Assembly (NCBI GenBank): GCA_023079485.1
Contig: CM041084.1
Span: 106,788,967-106,852,966, forward strand
Length of the DNA stretch: 64,000 nucleotides
Source of the DNA: Archilochus colubris
Lineage: Eukaryota; Chordata; Aves; Apodiformes; Trochilidae
Direction of reading: 5' to 3'
The position numbers were made by a program, and so were the translations under genes. Numbering within the stretch: the first letter of the stretch is position 1; every line of letters begins with the position of its first letter. This document shows positions 24,801 through 37,946 of the stretch, one piece after another. Under the pieces are notes generated by a model. It ran no database searches and was not told the DNA's origin. It saw only the letters and a list, made by a program, of their open reading frames with translations.

Positions 24801-27800
24801 ACTGTTAGGAAAAGATAAAAGTCTTAAAAGATATATATTTTTCCTGGCTGATTATATTCCTCTCATTACTGTTTTTTGATTTAAGACACAAGTTTGTGAT
24901 ATTTTGCATTACCTAAGACAGCCAAAGAGCAATCATCTTCTAATACATTATGATTAGTAGTAGGATTGTTTGTGGGTTTTGTTTTAAATGTTGTATTTTT
25001 AGATGTTTGTGTGAGAATGTAAATCATGCATGACATATATCATTCTCACATGTGTTAATACATGTAGACTGCTACCACTTTTGAAATGTTAATTTGCTTT
25101 TTTTTTTTAACTAGCATTTGTCATTGCTTTTTCCTAGCCTGTTTCACAGTGATTGATTTTGTGTTCCCTTGTTAATTGGTTTAGTTGTTATTTTGTTGAA
25201 ATTCATGTATTTGCTGATGTCCTGAGGAGGGTGTGTTTTCACTGGTAGTCACTAATTGCACAATGTTAAGCATTCATAAGCTTGGAACTTCTTCATAAAG
25301 CAATCAACACATTTTATTAACTCTCTGAGTCCTGTCTCTGCTCCCTGAATCACAGCATTTGTGCTCTTAGATGAAAACAGGTGCCATATTTGTATAATAA
25401 GAAGCTCTCTGAAATGAACACATATTTTAAAAGAGTAATTTCTTGGAGGCAAATTGCTATATTTGTTTTATTTTATTTCTACACTCTAAGTGTTGGCAGC
25501 ATAAAATTAGAGATAGGTTGTGTTATGTGTAGAACAGGATGAATAAAAGACAGTCAAAGTACCACAGAGCCTACAGAGCAAGGGTTAGACTGTTCTGAAC
25601 CATTCTAGTCACACAAGGAGCTTGAAAAGAAAGCAAAGAGAAGTGCCACACACATCAGCAGAGCTTCGAAAAACCAATGTGCGCTTTCTGCTAGAAATTT
25701 CCCTTCCTGGATGCTTCTTTCCAATGTGAGCAGAAGAAGCAAAGAAAGAGAAACATAAAACTGAGGTGCTGGATACCCCATCTGGTGACTGCTCCACCTC
25801 CTCCACCACAAATGTTGGCAGAAGCATTTAGCACCATCTGATGTCTGTCCTTTAGGTACCTGGGTGAGCAGGAGCTGTGACTTGTCTGGCTACCCTGTGT
25901 ATGCAATTTCCCCGTCCAGCTGAAGAGACCTTGATGAAAGTCTCAGCAGAGGCTGGACAACAGCCTCTTTCACAGCCTGAAAAATGGGACAAAAGTGAAA
26001 CCTGGCCTGATACAGAGGCCTCAAAGCTTTTATAATTTCTACAGATGTGCTTTGAAAGGAAATACACAAAATGGGAGACCAGTCACAGATTCCTTAGCTT
26101 TGGTTTCCTCTCTTTTCAATTCCTTTGGGTTTTGTCCTTATATCTTTGATCTTTTCCTCACAAAATCACTGTAGCTGACTTTTATCCTTTTGTAATCCAT
26201 TTTAAAAGAGAAAATTTATGTTATATTATCTGAATAACATTGCCTGTAGCATTCCCAAATCCTTGCCCTCCAGCAGTGGATTTTTATGTTGTTCCCTATT
26301 GCTCTCATTGCCTAATAAAATCAAGCTGAGCCATATACTTGTATATTCCTAGCTTCTTTCTCCAGGTTTCTTGGTGATAAATTCACAAATAACCATCATA
26401 TGCTTAATTATTATCCACCTAAAATTATCACAAATATATACACAGTAGTGTAAATATATTTATATTATGCATATGAGAGAGTAAAACCCAAGACACCTGT
26501 AGCACAAACAACCTTGAATGCTTAGCTGCTACCTGTATACTGATGACCACTCAGCCTCAGGCCTGGAGGAATCTGTCTTCCTCCACAGACCTGGGGGAAA
26601 ACAGCTGAAATGGGCTGCCTGGAGCTCAGACCTATCCCTTGTCACACTGCAGGTTCTGCAGTATGTTGCAAGAAAGGCTACTAGGGCTACAATGACAAAA
26701 GCAGGATAAAATTCTGTTGGTCTCCAAATCCAGATAACTCAAACTCCTCCTCAGACAGACAACTGAGCAGAAATACAGGTAAGAAATCATAGCCAAAAGG
26801 AATCATACAGAATAACCTGGATTTAGTTCACACATGGATTGCATACGAAACCTAACTCACCAGATAATTTCCAAGGAAAAAGGTACTTAGTTGGTTTTTG
26901 GTTATTTGTTTGTTTTGTTACTGTGATTTTTTTTCCTGCAAAACTATTTTTACCTGTTTCAGTGATCCCATGCTTTCTATAGGGAGGTAGGTGTATATAT
27001 TTTGTACCTGCCACTTTCATACAGAGACAAATGACAATCCTCTTACTGTGTGCTCTCCAGTCCTTTCTTTGCCCTTCAGTCTACCCCCATTCTTTTGTCT
27101 GTCAAACTTTTTATCTCTTCTCATTTAAATCCTACCTCACAATACCTTCTCAGAAGAAAATGCCATTGCTCATCCACCACTGGAAGGAAATAGGTGCTCA
27201 GACCAGATTCTCTCAATATATAATTGAGAGAAAAGAAGATTTTGAGAGATAAAGGGTTTCTGAAGGGGGAAATTTTTTTTTTTTTTATTGCTTACAAACA
27301 TCATCACAGTTTGATCATCCCATCCCTATGTTGTCTGCATTAAATAATACACTACCAGCATGGGGACTGTTGCTCTTAGCTTTATTCCATTTACTGACAA
27401 ATACAGAAGAAAAAGCGAAGTAATTTATACCCTTATAGCCCTGTTATAAATTACAAACTCTTTGTTCAAAGAACTATATATATATATTTTAGCTGTACTT
27501 CCAACCTGAATAAGCTATATAGCTATGTTGGCAGTGGGATAGGAAAATACAGCAGTTGTCTGTCCCAACTGTGCATCATCCCTGATTAATCTCAGCATAT
27601 CTGAAGGAGCATGATGCTGATGAAATTATGTTCCTGCAAAAAAGTATTTTGGGCTTTTTTGATTTGGATACTGATAGGAATTTGTATCCTGTGGTCATTA
27701 CATTTCTCATGGTAACTTTTCTGAGACTCTTCATACAACTACTCATATACATTTGAAATTCATTGAAGAGTTGAATTGCCTCTGAATTTTTGAAAATATC

Positions 27801-28499
27801 AGTTTGCATTCAGAAACAGCTACTATCTTTTAATATGTATGCCTTCGTGCATGAAAAGTCACTTCATACTCTTTATTTAACTTGCTTATTGTGAAGCCTA
27901 ATTAGTGAATTTACATAAGGTACATTGAGATCTCTAGGCAAAATATCATACATAGACATACCTACATAGACATTAATACCTTTAAAAGCAGCTAATTTGA
28001 ACAGCCAAAGCAGTTATCTACTTATAGTTCATGCTATTCCATAGGCTGCTTGAATCAATGTTTCAGTTAGAAGATGAATGTAGAAGAGATTTCAACCTTT
28101 TATGACCTAACCTTATATAATTATATTCTCTTTCATAAAAATATACAACTAATCTCATGAAAGCAACTATTTACCCTCACATCACTTCAGTTCTGCAAGG
28201 CTGATGAATTTTGGCAGCATTTGTTTTTTGAATGGTTGATAGGGCTTCAGTATGATTAATTTTAGGTCAGGCATGGAAAAAACAAGGGAAAAAAACCCCT
28301 CTTCACTTTAGTAAGCACAGAGAAATATTAGAAAATGTCTCTGGACTGAACAGTTATTTTTTGACAAAAGAAGAAATGGACAAATTTACATTAACTTTCT
28401 GAGATACAATTCAAAATTGAATTTAATAAAAGGAAAGTAAATTATAAGTATGAATATGAGGGGCCAAAAGACCTAATATTTTCTCAAAAGCATAAAAAA
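21870..28499. other. AT-rich non-coding DNA, no gene seen
   Basis: Unique-looking sequence with poly-T runs near 22076 and 22206, a short TA run near 27474, and a small perfect hairpin at about 22380-22397 (8-bp arms). A locally GC-richer patch at 25540-26000 carries four overlapping minus-strand frames of about 70 codons, none with recognisable content. Confidence 0.55.
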
Positions 28500-30200
28500 T
28501 AACGGCAGAAGCACAAAAGTATGATATGCCCTCTTTATAAAAACAAAGAGTTTCTTACAAGTGAATCATAGCATGTTTTCTAATTCCCAGCTTCATATTT
28601 TCTCCTTCTGTGGACCAGGAGGTTCTCTTTAGCAGTGCAGCATGCTTCTTAAATGAAAGACTCTTTCCTGTGCCATGGTCTCTCATATTAGTACACTGTT
28701 AGACCCCAGCTACAGACATTGATTGCCTGTAAGAAAAACACAGTGCAGGCTCTGAAAGGTGACGTCCCACTTCACCTCTCCATCCCACAGCCTTTTTTCT
28801 TTAACAAGATTTAGCATTGTAAAGAAAGAGAAAGGTGCCACATGGCAAGACAGTTGTCCATGGACTGTTCATGTGGGCTCTGGAAGTTGCTAAATTTCTA
28901 CTAATTCCAGAATAGGAAGTTGCACATTCTGTGTAGAACATAAAACTCACTGAGGTTTTTTAAAAGATGGCCATTCGCTGAAATATTCTGTATCAACTGT
29001 TATATTAAAGAAGTCTGTTGGGCCAGTAAAAACCTTCTTGTTCAAAGCCAACATTGCAGTCCACACTTGGCTGTGATCGAGTACAATCCTACCTTGATAG
29101 TCCACTAGCAAACCCATTCAGTATCCAGGAAAATATTTTAATGATAAAAGGGTGTGGAAATAGGTGGGCAAAAAATGTCTGAGCATGATTTATTTTTTAA
29201 TTTCTTTAAATTGTTCTGTAGCCCCACCAACTCCCCGCAGACAGCTAAAAATCAATGAGCCAGGGACTCTACAGCCCATTGGCAAGTGCCCATCATTCTT
29301 CAGAACTTCAGAACAAGCACGGTGATTAATCCATTTAAATTTACTGCTCAGGAAATATCAGAGGTGGCAGATGCTTTCCTCAATTGTGATTTACATTGAG
29401 AGGAAAATTAAAACCCTTACCGTAACAATTAACTGACTGCTCCACTAAATCCAGTGTCATCTCTGGCTTTTTTTTTTTTAATTTTGGAGAATGTAACTGA
29501 AAATGCTTCCAATTTTCATGATATGAAGAGGTGAGGGTGGGAGGCTTTGTTTTGGTTTCCCCTTGTTCTTTTATTTCTTTATCTTTTAATTATTAATGAC
29601 ATTTGGTTGCTTGTTTTGGGTTATGATTTTTGGGGTGGGGAGCCATTAGGGAATGCTGCTTTAGAAACTGATTAATCTGTAGTCATTAAAACACTTCACA
29701 GACACTGCAGCAAAACTGTCAGTATCTCTTCATTAGCTCTGAGATAGGGAGCTTTATATAAGTACATCTAAACCTCAGCTGTAACATCCTCCTCAGGATA
29801 TATTAACAGTGTGGGATTTCACAACATTTCAGGGCTAATTTCTTGCGTGTTCAGATACTTTTTCATCAGAGGGAATTTACACAGCTACAGATATCTGTCT
29901 TAAAAACACGCAGCATGTTAATACAGTTCTGGAAGATATTATGTGATTGAAACTGCAGCTAGTCATTTCTCCCTATCATTTTGAAATGATCGAAAGAGAA
30001 CTCTTCATGGCTTTGGAAGATTTACTGAGTTAATTCATTCTTATTCTGTAAATTATATCTTTTTTTATTTTTTTTTCTTAAAACTGTGGGCTGTATGTAA
30101 GACTTGTGAGGTAGGCAGTGACAGTTTGAAGACCAAGTTTCATTACATGAAATAAGCTTATGATACTGAACCTTATGAACTTACTCCTTAACCACTGTAA
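28500..30200. other. Repeat-free stretch with conserved-element look
   Basis: No transposon, microsatellite longer than a few units, or ORF above chance is present. Several runs contain dense homeodomain-type words (gattaatcc, attaat, tcattaaaa) embedded in non-AT-biased sequence, notably 29240-29460 and 29640-29960. That texture is typical of vertebrate conserved non-coding elements, but only a multi-species alignment could show it. Confidence 0.3.
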
Positions 30201-33200
30201 ATCCAACAATAATGGCACTCACTAGCAAATTATCAGATTAGGATGTATGTAGGTAAAACAATATTTTGACTGACCTTTTCTCCATGCTTTCATAAACTGT
30301 CAAGCCTTGGCAAGAGATAAAACCAAATGATTTCTCAGAATTACCAGTGTGTATTTATCATGAAAAGTCATTCTTAAGCCAAAAGGATTCTCTGAGTTTT
30401 CATGGTGCAAGCTACAAAACAATGAAGGCAATCACATCTTGAGTGACATCCCATGACAAGTTTCTGAGATGAAAGAATCTGTGCTAAGGTGTAATGTAAA
30501 TATGCTTGACTTGTTTTTATTTTTCTCTAGAAATTTCCCTCTTGGAAACATGATACTGAGCTGTGAAGTGTAGGGTTGAACCAGTATATGAAATCTTATA
30601 CTGACAGTATAAGATATAAGTCCTGATGAAGCTGCAGAATCAGTCTATACATAACTAGTGTAAGTAACCACATATGACACTTCTAAGATAAATATGAACT
30701 AACTGTATTTTATGTATAGTAAATGTGTCCTTCTTTCTACAAGATAAACACTACACATACAGGAAGAAAAGGTGAAAACACTCAAAATTACATCTCATAA
30801 TATAACAAAGGCTTGGAAGTGCATCTTGAGCATTGAGTTTGGAAGAGATTTTCAGATGTCTTGGGATCAGCAGTGAAATCACTGATCTTTTTAGTTTCTG
30901 TGACCAGGCAGTCAAAGCACTGCTACCACCACTATTGCCTGCTGCTGGCTTTTTCTTCAATGAGATTAAAAGAAGCAACAAGATGGAAAAAAACCCACCC
31001 ATTCCTTTAAATCAGAGATATGCCACAGAGAAACTTGATGAACTACATCTTCTGTCCAAAGCTCAAGTGAGGAACTGAATGATGACAGGAGATTCAAAAA
31101 TGACAGACATTCTTCATCACTACAACTTGCTTGTTCTTTCATTTACAGTTTTATAATGTCTCTGAGGCAATTACAATAACTGCTTTTGAGGGCTTAGGCT
31201 CCATACCTCTGTTTTGACCTGATTTTGCAAACATATGCAATTCTATTTGCGAAGGTATCAGCAAAAAGACAATGAAAGAGAAATAAATTAATGTGATTGA
31301 CTTGACTGTTAAATCCTATTCTACTAATCATAATATAACAAAGATTATGGAACTTAAAGAAGTTCCATTAATTAATGAAGTAGGAAGAACTGTTTATCTG
31401 CTATTTCTCACTTTTCATGCATAAGAATAGCATTCACTCTTTTTGAAAACTGTAAACAATACTTGAAAGTGTTTCACAAGCCCATTCTACAGTCTACAGA
31501 TATGAAAGGAATTTGTACCATTTTTTTCCTCAAGAAGACAAGCCAAATTGTTCTTTTTTACCCTCTTTTTTATTTAAACACAAAATCTCTATTTTACATA
31601 ATTTTGACATTTTATAAATGGAAAAAACAACAGCAAAACAAACAAAAAAATAAAAAACAATTAAACAAACAAACAAAAAAAAAAAACAAAAACAGAAAGG
31701 AAAAATGGTCAAAACTAAGAAGGAGAATGTAGAAGAAAACATAAAGATTCCTAACTCCCTGTTTCTACTTGTTGCCTCTCACATATAACTACTTCAGCAA
31801 ACAATTGCATTTACATGTGGTCCTTATTTATATTTCCAGAAATCACTTTCTTATTTTCACTTGTAGGGCATTAGGAAAGATCTCTGGTGGTTAGATAAGC
31901 ATAGTTGTTCCTCAGTTTAGACCTTTACTGTAGTTTACCTGTAAGCAGACAATTAAAGTACCTGTCAGAGAATCTACTCATTCATTTACAAGCAAGATAT
32001 CTGCTTGCTTTGACTGTTCTCAGCAGAGAAAAAAAGGACTTTGCACCCAGTTTTTCTACATTCAAGCACAGTAAGAAGCTTGGGAGGCAAAAACTTTGCA
32101 TTATAGTTGAATTTATGCTATAAGAAAAATAAGAAAATATGTGTGGAAGAAGGAAGTGACTTATACTGCCACCAGAGCAAAGAAAGGAAAGACTGTGACC
32201 TCATGTCACAGCTTTTTCTCTGATGTCCTGGGATACTTTTGCCTCGAACTGCTACTGCTCAGGGTACATAGCAAGTAATATCCAAAGTACACATTACATT
32301 TTTAGTTACAAGAGTGCAGTCCCTTTTTCCTCTTCATGTCATTTAAGAGCAGTAATGAGTTTGATGTAATCTCAGTTTGGTCTTCAAATAGCAAATTCAA
32401 TATGTTGCTAATATCTTGTCCAGGCTTACTTCATTTAAGCAAATTTGGACTTTATATTAATATTCCATTTTGTTCATACTGTGTTTTTTCTGTCTTCCTG
32501 TGTATGTATGTGATAACCTGTAGGTCCTTTGGATGATCTTATCATGAAAGAAATAATTTTCTCAATAAAAAGGGATTGTTCTCTATAAAAAGCAGCTGGA
32601 CATTTCAGCTTCTTTCTCTAACCATAAGATTTTTTTTTTAATTAGATATCTATAGTTATTGAAAGGATTCTTAATTTCTGAGCCAATGATGTTAAATAAC
32701 TCTCAAACACAAATAGTGACACTGAGGCTTATTCTACTTATCAGTTTATCCAAGATTAAAAAGGATTTTTACTGTTTTTGTGAAGTGTTGTGTCAAGACC
32801 ATAGAAAATGTGCTGCTCAGTTTGCAGAGCAAGTAAAATGAGATAAAATATAGGTAGACAGCACATCTGCAGTGGAACAGAATATGAGGATAGGAACCAT
32901 ACTAACACTTTAATTTTAATAACATTTTTCTTTTATGGTATTTTTGACTTGGATGCTTTTACTGCATTGTAAACTTTTAAAATAAGTATCAGCAGTCCCC
33001 TCTGGCCTTTTACCTAGCCATTATCAGCTTGTTGTTTCCAGATCCTGTGGGTCTCAAGATGGGAACTGAAAGTTGAGAGGTTAATGGCTTTATGCACTAA
33101 CTTAAGGAGAGCACTCTATTTGTTAAAGTACTGAGACTCTTGTGGCAGAAGCTGTCAAGTGAATAGTTTGGGCTACTATCACTGATGGAGTGGAAATGTC

Positions 33201-33454
33201 AAAGAGCAACTCATTACAGTCAGAGAACAAATAAGTAGGGAGGCTCAGGGCTTTGAAAAGCATGAAAGTAGGAGCAAGTAGATGAACTAGGTGTGACAGG
33301 AAAAAAAAGAAGAGTCAATGAAAGGATATAAGGAAAGATGACCTTGCACATAGTAATGAGCAAATAAAAGTTGTTCATAATTGTTCTGCTAATGTTAGTG
33401 TGATAGATTTTGATTCTAAAAGAGTCTTCAAAAAGCATTTTATACATATGTGTT
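30201..33454. other. AT-rich non-coding DNA, no gene seen
   Basis: Holds an A-rich low-complexity tract (31619-31697) and nothing else recognisable. Confidence 0.55.
31619..31697 (+). repeat. A-rich tract with aaac units
   Basis: Nearly 80 bp of A runs broken by single C, T or G bases, including several caaa units. The complement is the T/G-rich type seen elsewhere in the window. Confidence 0.85.
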
Positions 33455-33750
33455 TTCAGAATCATAGAAATATTGTCTGGAAGGACATTTGACATTCTTC
33501 TAGCAACCCTCTCACTTGAATTCATACTATATTCAGGACTAGATTGAGTCAACTGTTGCTTTGCCTAGTCGAATCTTGGAATTCACCTCTAGAGTCAAGC
33601 TTTTTCTCTGCTGCCCTAACTTTATAATGAAGAAGTTTATCTTAATATTAGTCTGAATATCAAAAGCTCTAACTTGTAACTACTGCCTTCTATTTTATTG
33701 TCTGTCACAAATAAAAATATCATCTTATGAGAAACATCCTCTTCACTGTG
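33455..33750 (-). mobile_element. Decayed CR1 3' region
   Basis: Begins 'cagaatcatagaaatattgt' then 'ctggaaggacatttgac', and further on 'aatgaagaagtttatcttaa' and 'cttgtaactactgccttct'. The last two match the antisense CR1 blocks for the ORF2 end ('gaagaagttcttcctaat', 'acttgtgaccattgcctct'). Heavily mutated, with a single tail octamer left. Confidence 0.75.
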
Positions 33751-36700
33751 ACTTCCACATCCACACTTTAGTGCTTAATTTGGAATAAATAGTTTCACAG
33801 TGACTGGGTCTTGTTGCTCATCTGGTGCTAAGTGAGTTACTATTTGATGGGTAGACGCCACACTAGCCTATAAGATTTCCATGAGCATCCTTAATCATGA
33901 TGCTAAATTGTTCTAATATTTGAAATCTGGAAGCTGTTGCCTAAACTTCTACATTTAGACTGATTCTAAGAGACAAAGGAGTGGTTTTGCTCATAATGAC
34001 CCATACTAACTCTTTCAGAGACATTGCATGGAATGTTGTAAGAGTACATTAGGTTTTACATAATATAGTAAAGATAATTCTTAAATGTTGAGAGAAATTA
34101 TCAGAAGAGATTAGTGGATATTGCAAACTAATCACTTCATATTTAGTTTTTTGGGGGGTTTTGTTTGTTTGTTTTATTTTGTTTTTTAAATAAAGCTACC
34201 TCTGAATTGTATTCTTACAAAAACACTTCAAAATATGAAAATATTCTAGTACTTTTACAGTTGGTTTAATACATCTAAAACATTACAGCTTAAGGGCCTT
34301 TTTCTCAGCTGCATAAAGGCCACTTTACTTTGTTCTGGTATCAATTACAGTTACATGCATTTCAAAGCCCCCATGCAGTGGTGAAGAGGTCTAAAGAGGG
34401 CTTAATGTAAATGAGAATTCAGTCATAATCTTTTGGGATGAATTGAACTGATCTTTTATAAATGGAAATAATTAACAAAAATACACCTTTGGTGCCTTCA
34501 TGTCACTCCTTTCATTCTGAACTAAGGGCCAGGTCCTGATAATTTTACTTATTTGAACAAGTATTTCCATGTGAATATCCCCTCTAAATTTGGATTTTAT
34601 GTAATTATTTTCTAAAGACCAAAGGAACTATTTCCATTTTACCATTTAATTTTATCAGTAATCTGTGAGCAGAGTGGTGGCTCTATTTTCAGAGAGCACT
34701 TCTCTTTGAAATCAGAAAAAAAATGAGCTCCTCTGCAGTTAAAACTACAATGTTTGCTTTAAGCCTTTCAAGCAGTTTGGAAATCCTCCAGTAATTCTCA
34801 AGGCTTTTCTAGAGCACCACTTGGGTAGAAAAATCCAGTATTCTTTTTACTACCTGTATTGAATTTGATTAAAAGATTTTCACTGATTTTAAAGTGAGAA
34901 ATGATTTCAAGTCCTGTGTTCTGTGTTAGCAGTTTGCTTTTTCCTCAGGTCTCTTTACAATCAATGCAGAAAGATAGATAAAGTGACTTATATGTTAAAG
35001 GAGTTTATTTTGAAACTGCATCTCTGTGTTTGTTGACCATCTGAAGACTTTAAATACAAGAAAACCATCACCTCTGGTATCTGATCCTGGTGTTATAAAC
35101 AGATCAGATAGTTCACTATTTTTGCTGCATGAATGTGTAACTGTGGGATTTTTTTGGAGTAATTTTGACAACAGAATGGAATAGAGAACCATGTCCAGAT
35201 GGACAATTTCTGATGTTGAAACAAAAAGGAAACTTTTTGTTTTTTTTTAATAAAGGCACCATTTTGTCATAAGCAGCATCCAATATCATAAGGGAAATTT
35301 AAGGGTGAGTGAATATCTTCATTTCAAAACAAATACTGTAAAAGCTGTGATTCTAGTCCTTTAATTTGTCCCTTTTGTATTTCTTTTTCATTTCACAATA
35401 ATCTTCTAACATCCAAGATTTAAATTAATGAAAATGAAAGGCAATATTGTAGAAATACTTTAGCCACAGTGCAGCTAGTAGGCACATCCATGATACCAAG
35501 AGTGTTTACTTTAATGTTATGAGGAGTCCTCCACTTCTCCCCCATGAAAAATTAGTAAGCTGTGGAAAATGCCGTGCAGACTACTAATATCCCTATGTAT
35601 TAAAGTTATTTCATCTGAAAACCTAACAGAAGCTGACACTACAGGTTAGTCAGGGTGTTGAAAGTGACTTGTTTTATGCATGATGACATTAGACAGAAAG
35701 CTAATAGAAGCTTGGATTGTATCATTGCATAATCATTAAATATAGACTTAATTTGGCTGGTAATTAACCCTGGAGCATTATGTTTTGGGCAGCCGAGTCA
35801 AAAAAAAAAAAAAAAAAAAAAAATTGAAAGAAAGGACAACTTGCAAAGTAACTGGAAAACGGAGGAAGAGTTACAGAGTGTAAAAATTTAGGTGAAAAAC
35901 AATCAAGACACAGTTGACCAGTTTAGATTGCCACTTAAAATCCTTTGCCTCTGCCTTACTCAACACATGCTGAAAGAGCAAGCTGCTGAAGTCTGTTGCA
36001 GAACCATTATCATCTGTTCATTTTATTTCCATTGTCAATTATCCTTAATTATTGGAAACTTTTTGCAACGTATAATGACTGCTGAAATCTTAGCATGCTC
36101 ATTAAGTTGAAGCTCTAGCTCAAGCAATAGATTTTGATAAGCTATGTTATAGACCTGCATTTTCAAGTACTCCATCCTCTGTTAACCCCAAGTCCATCTT
36201 TGTCCAACATTTTCTCTAATATATATTTATGTATTTCTTTATTTTTACAAGAGAAAGGAACAGAAGGCCAGATTTTCTTGCTGAAAGCTGACATAATTAG
36301 TATAAAAAGGTAGATGTGACCTGAATTGGTAGCAGCTAAGGAATAAATATGGACAAACATTTCTGGAGGGATGGGGATGTTACTTAAGCAAAGTCAACAG
36401 GAGACTGAAATTCACTTGAAGCCCATGGAAAGGCAGGAAGAAATTTATTCAGAATCTGACCACTTATAAGATTCATTGCAGGACACTGTACACCCAGTCA
36501 CATGTATTGGGTTCTATCCCAGGATCTATCTTGAAAGGTGGTTTCATGAGCTTTAAAGACAAAGAGGAAACAGCTCTCTTTATGTCACATCCAGAGAGTA
36601 CAATCTCACCTGACATTTAGGATGATTTCATATCTTTGCTGTTGCATGTCCCCCAAAAAGCTAGGGAAAATCTGGTTCAGAGTGCTTCGACTTCAGGGAT

Positions 36701-37557
36701 ACGAAAGCCTGAAAAGAACAAGTAAGGAACTGGGTATAAAGTCTAGAAAAAATAACATGTCTAAAAAAATGTTAAAGGAAGAGGACACCTCTCTGAGCTT
36801 TTTGATATGAGTCACCCTACAGACAACACTCTCAGGTCTGGGAAGGATGAATGTGCTGCTGTCCCCTCACCTTGTTGCCTTTTCTCAAGGCAATCTCATC
36901 ATGCCTTCTGTATCATAAATAGTGCACTGTATTTGCCCTGGCCTTCCTCTGTTGACTTCCTTGTTGTTTTCTGACAAGAACTGTGATTTGCATCACCTCT
37001 GATAATAGAATATTTTACCAAAAAGAAATCTAATTAAAAGCAAATAGCTGACAAGATGTGTATCTAACATACTGTATCACTCTGAGCACATAACTCTTTC
37101 CTTTCTTGTTGCCCATCGATCTCTCATTTGTCTTTTTTTTTCTCTTTCATAATTATGAGATCTTAAGAAGATCTTGTAACTTGTTTTAAACAACCTTTCT
37201 GCCCTTACTGCACAAACACACACATACAACATCATAACAAAAATGTTAAGGTGACAATTCTAATTTCTTTCAGATGTTTTAGCTATGTTGCTAACTCTGT
37301 GTTTCTTTGTTAGGCATTATTCATGCAGCTATAGGTGTAAAGTGTAGTGTGATCTTTCAGATGAGGTTTTAACGTGGTATTCCTGTTCCAGACATTTTTG
37401 TCACAGTATCTAGTAGCAATGAAAAAGAACAAGACGTACAAATTTCAAAATGAGACAAGGAAACTAAAGCCTATATATATTGTTTTTGCTTTCCATTGAA
37501 AGGTCTATTGGTAAAATCAGGTCATACTAGATTTTTTCATTGTATGTGCATGAAGTG
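33751..37557. other. AT-rich non-coding DNA, no gene seen
   Basis: No gene or transposon boundary seen. Contains a T/G-rich patch near 34150-34190 and a run of 24 A at 35800-35823. The blocks at 34280-34830 and 35550-35790 have the same conserved-element texture as 29240-29960. Confidence 0.5.
35800..35823 (+). repeat. Poly-A run of 24
   Basis: Uninterrupted A homopolymer. The sequence before it shows no retrogene or SINE body and I see no target duplication, so I do not call it a retrotransposed tail. Confidence 0.9.
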
Positions 37558-37684
37558 TGTAGTGAAATGAGGCAACCAGGTGTCACTAATTGCCAGCTAG
37601 TGGGCACGAGCTTGTATTAAGCCCACCTGTGCCTGATAAGGGCAGGCCCCCACTGCGCATGAGCAGGATTAGGGGGCCAATAAA
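37558..37684 (+). repeat. Left inverted arm of foldback element
   Basis: Pairs with 38072-37947 in complement. Starts TGTAGTGAAATGAGGCAACC and ends in AATAAA (37679-37684). Differences from the right arm are scattered substitutions and one 1-base length difference. Confidence 0.9.
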
Positions 37685-37698
37685 CCCCTAAGGGTGAG

Positions 37699-37787
37699 GC
37701 TCGAGTGGCACAGCCGGTTAGCACGCGGTACTTATATAGTCAAACCCAAGCAACGCTGAGGCCCTGGGTTTGAGCCTCACCCTAATG
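37699..37787 (+). pseudogene. tRNA-Ile(UAU)-derived module 1, intron retained
   Basis: The order of blocks follows a vertebrate tRNA-Ile(UAU) gene: acceptor-like GCTCGAG, D-arm 'TGGCACAGCCGGTTAGCAC' (A box), anticodon stem 'CGGTA' and loop 'CTTATAT' carrying TAT, a 13-base insert where the intron of this tRNA gene lies, then 'CAACGCTGAGG' and the T-arm 'GGGTTTGAGCC' (B box). The 3' acceptor strand is not complementary to the 5' strand, and both CpGs of the D stem have become CpA. Not a working tRNA gene; a SINE-like or captured promoter module. Confidence 0.75.
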
Positions 37788-37794
37788 GTGATGA

Positions 37795-37835
37795 GTTCTG
37801 GTGGCACAACCAAGTTAGTGCGGTGCTGAGACAAA
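37795..37835 (+). pseudogene. tRNA-Ile 5'-half fragment, module 2
   Basis: 'GTTCTGGTGGCACAACCAAG' followed by 'TTAGTGCGGTGCTGAGAC' repeats the acceptor and D-arm order of module 1 but ends before the anticodon. It is directly followed by module 3. Confidence 0.6.
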
Positions 37836-37916
37836 GCTCCAGGAGCGCAGTCAGGTTAGCGCAGTGCTCATAGAAGCAGTAAAAGCCAAGCATGCCAAGG
37901 TTGTGAGTTCCAGCTT
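37836..37916 (+). pseudogene. tRNA-Ile(UAU)-derived module 3
   Basis: Begins GCTCCAG, the expected acceptor strand, then 'GCGCAGTCAGGTTAGCGCAG' as the D-arm/A box, a decayed anticodon region, an intron-like insert near 37871-37889, 'CATGCCAAGGTTGTGAGTTC' as anticodon stem, variable loop and T-arm. D-stem CpGs are kept, so it is closer to the parent tRNA than module 1. A further 3' fragment ('TTGTGAGTTTGAGCCTTACC') follows at 37926-37945. Confidence 0.72.
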
Positions 37917-37946
37917 GAACTGAGCTTGTGAGTTTGAGCCTTACCT

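Noticed and set aside
25605..26067. Cluster of overlapping minus-strand frames in a GC-richer patch, possible exon
   Set aside because: Several frames are open at once without a preferred one, and I see no splice-site-bounded coding segment or familiar protein.
37699..37916. Functional tRNA-Ile genes
   Set aside because: Acceptor strands do not pair, stems are mutated, and the modules lie inside a mobile element.
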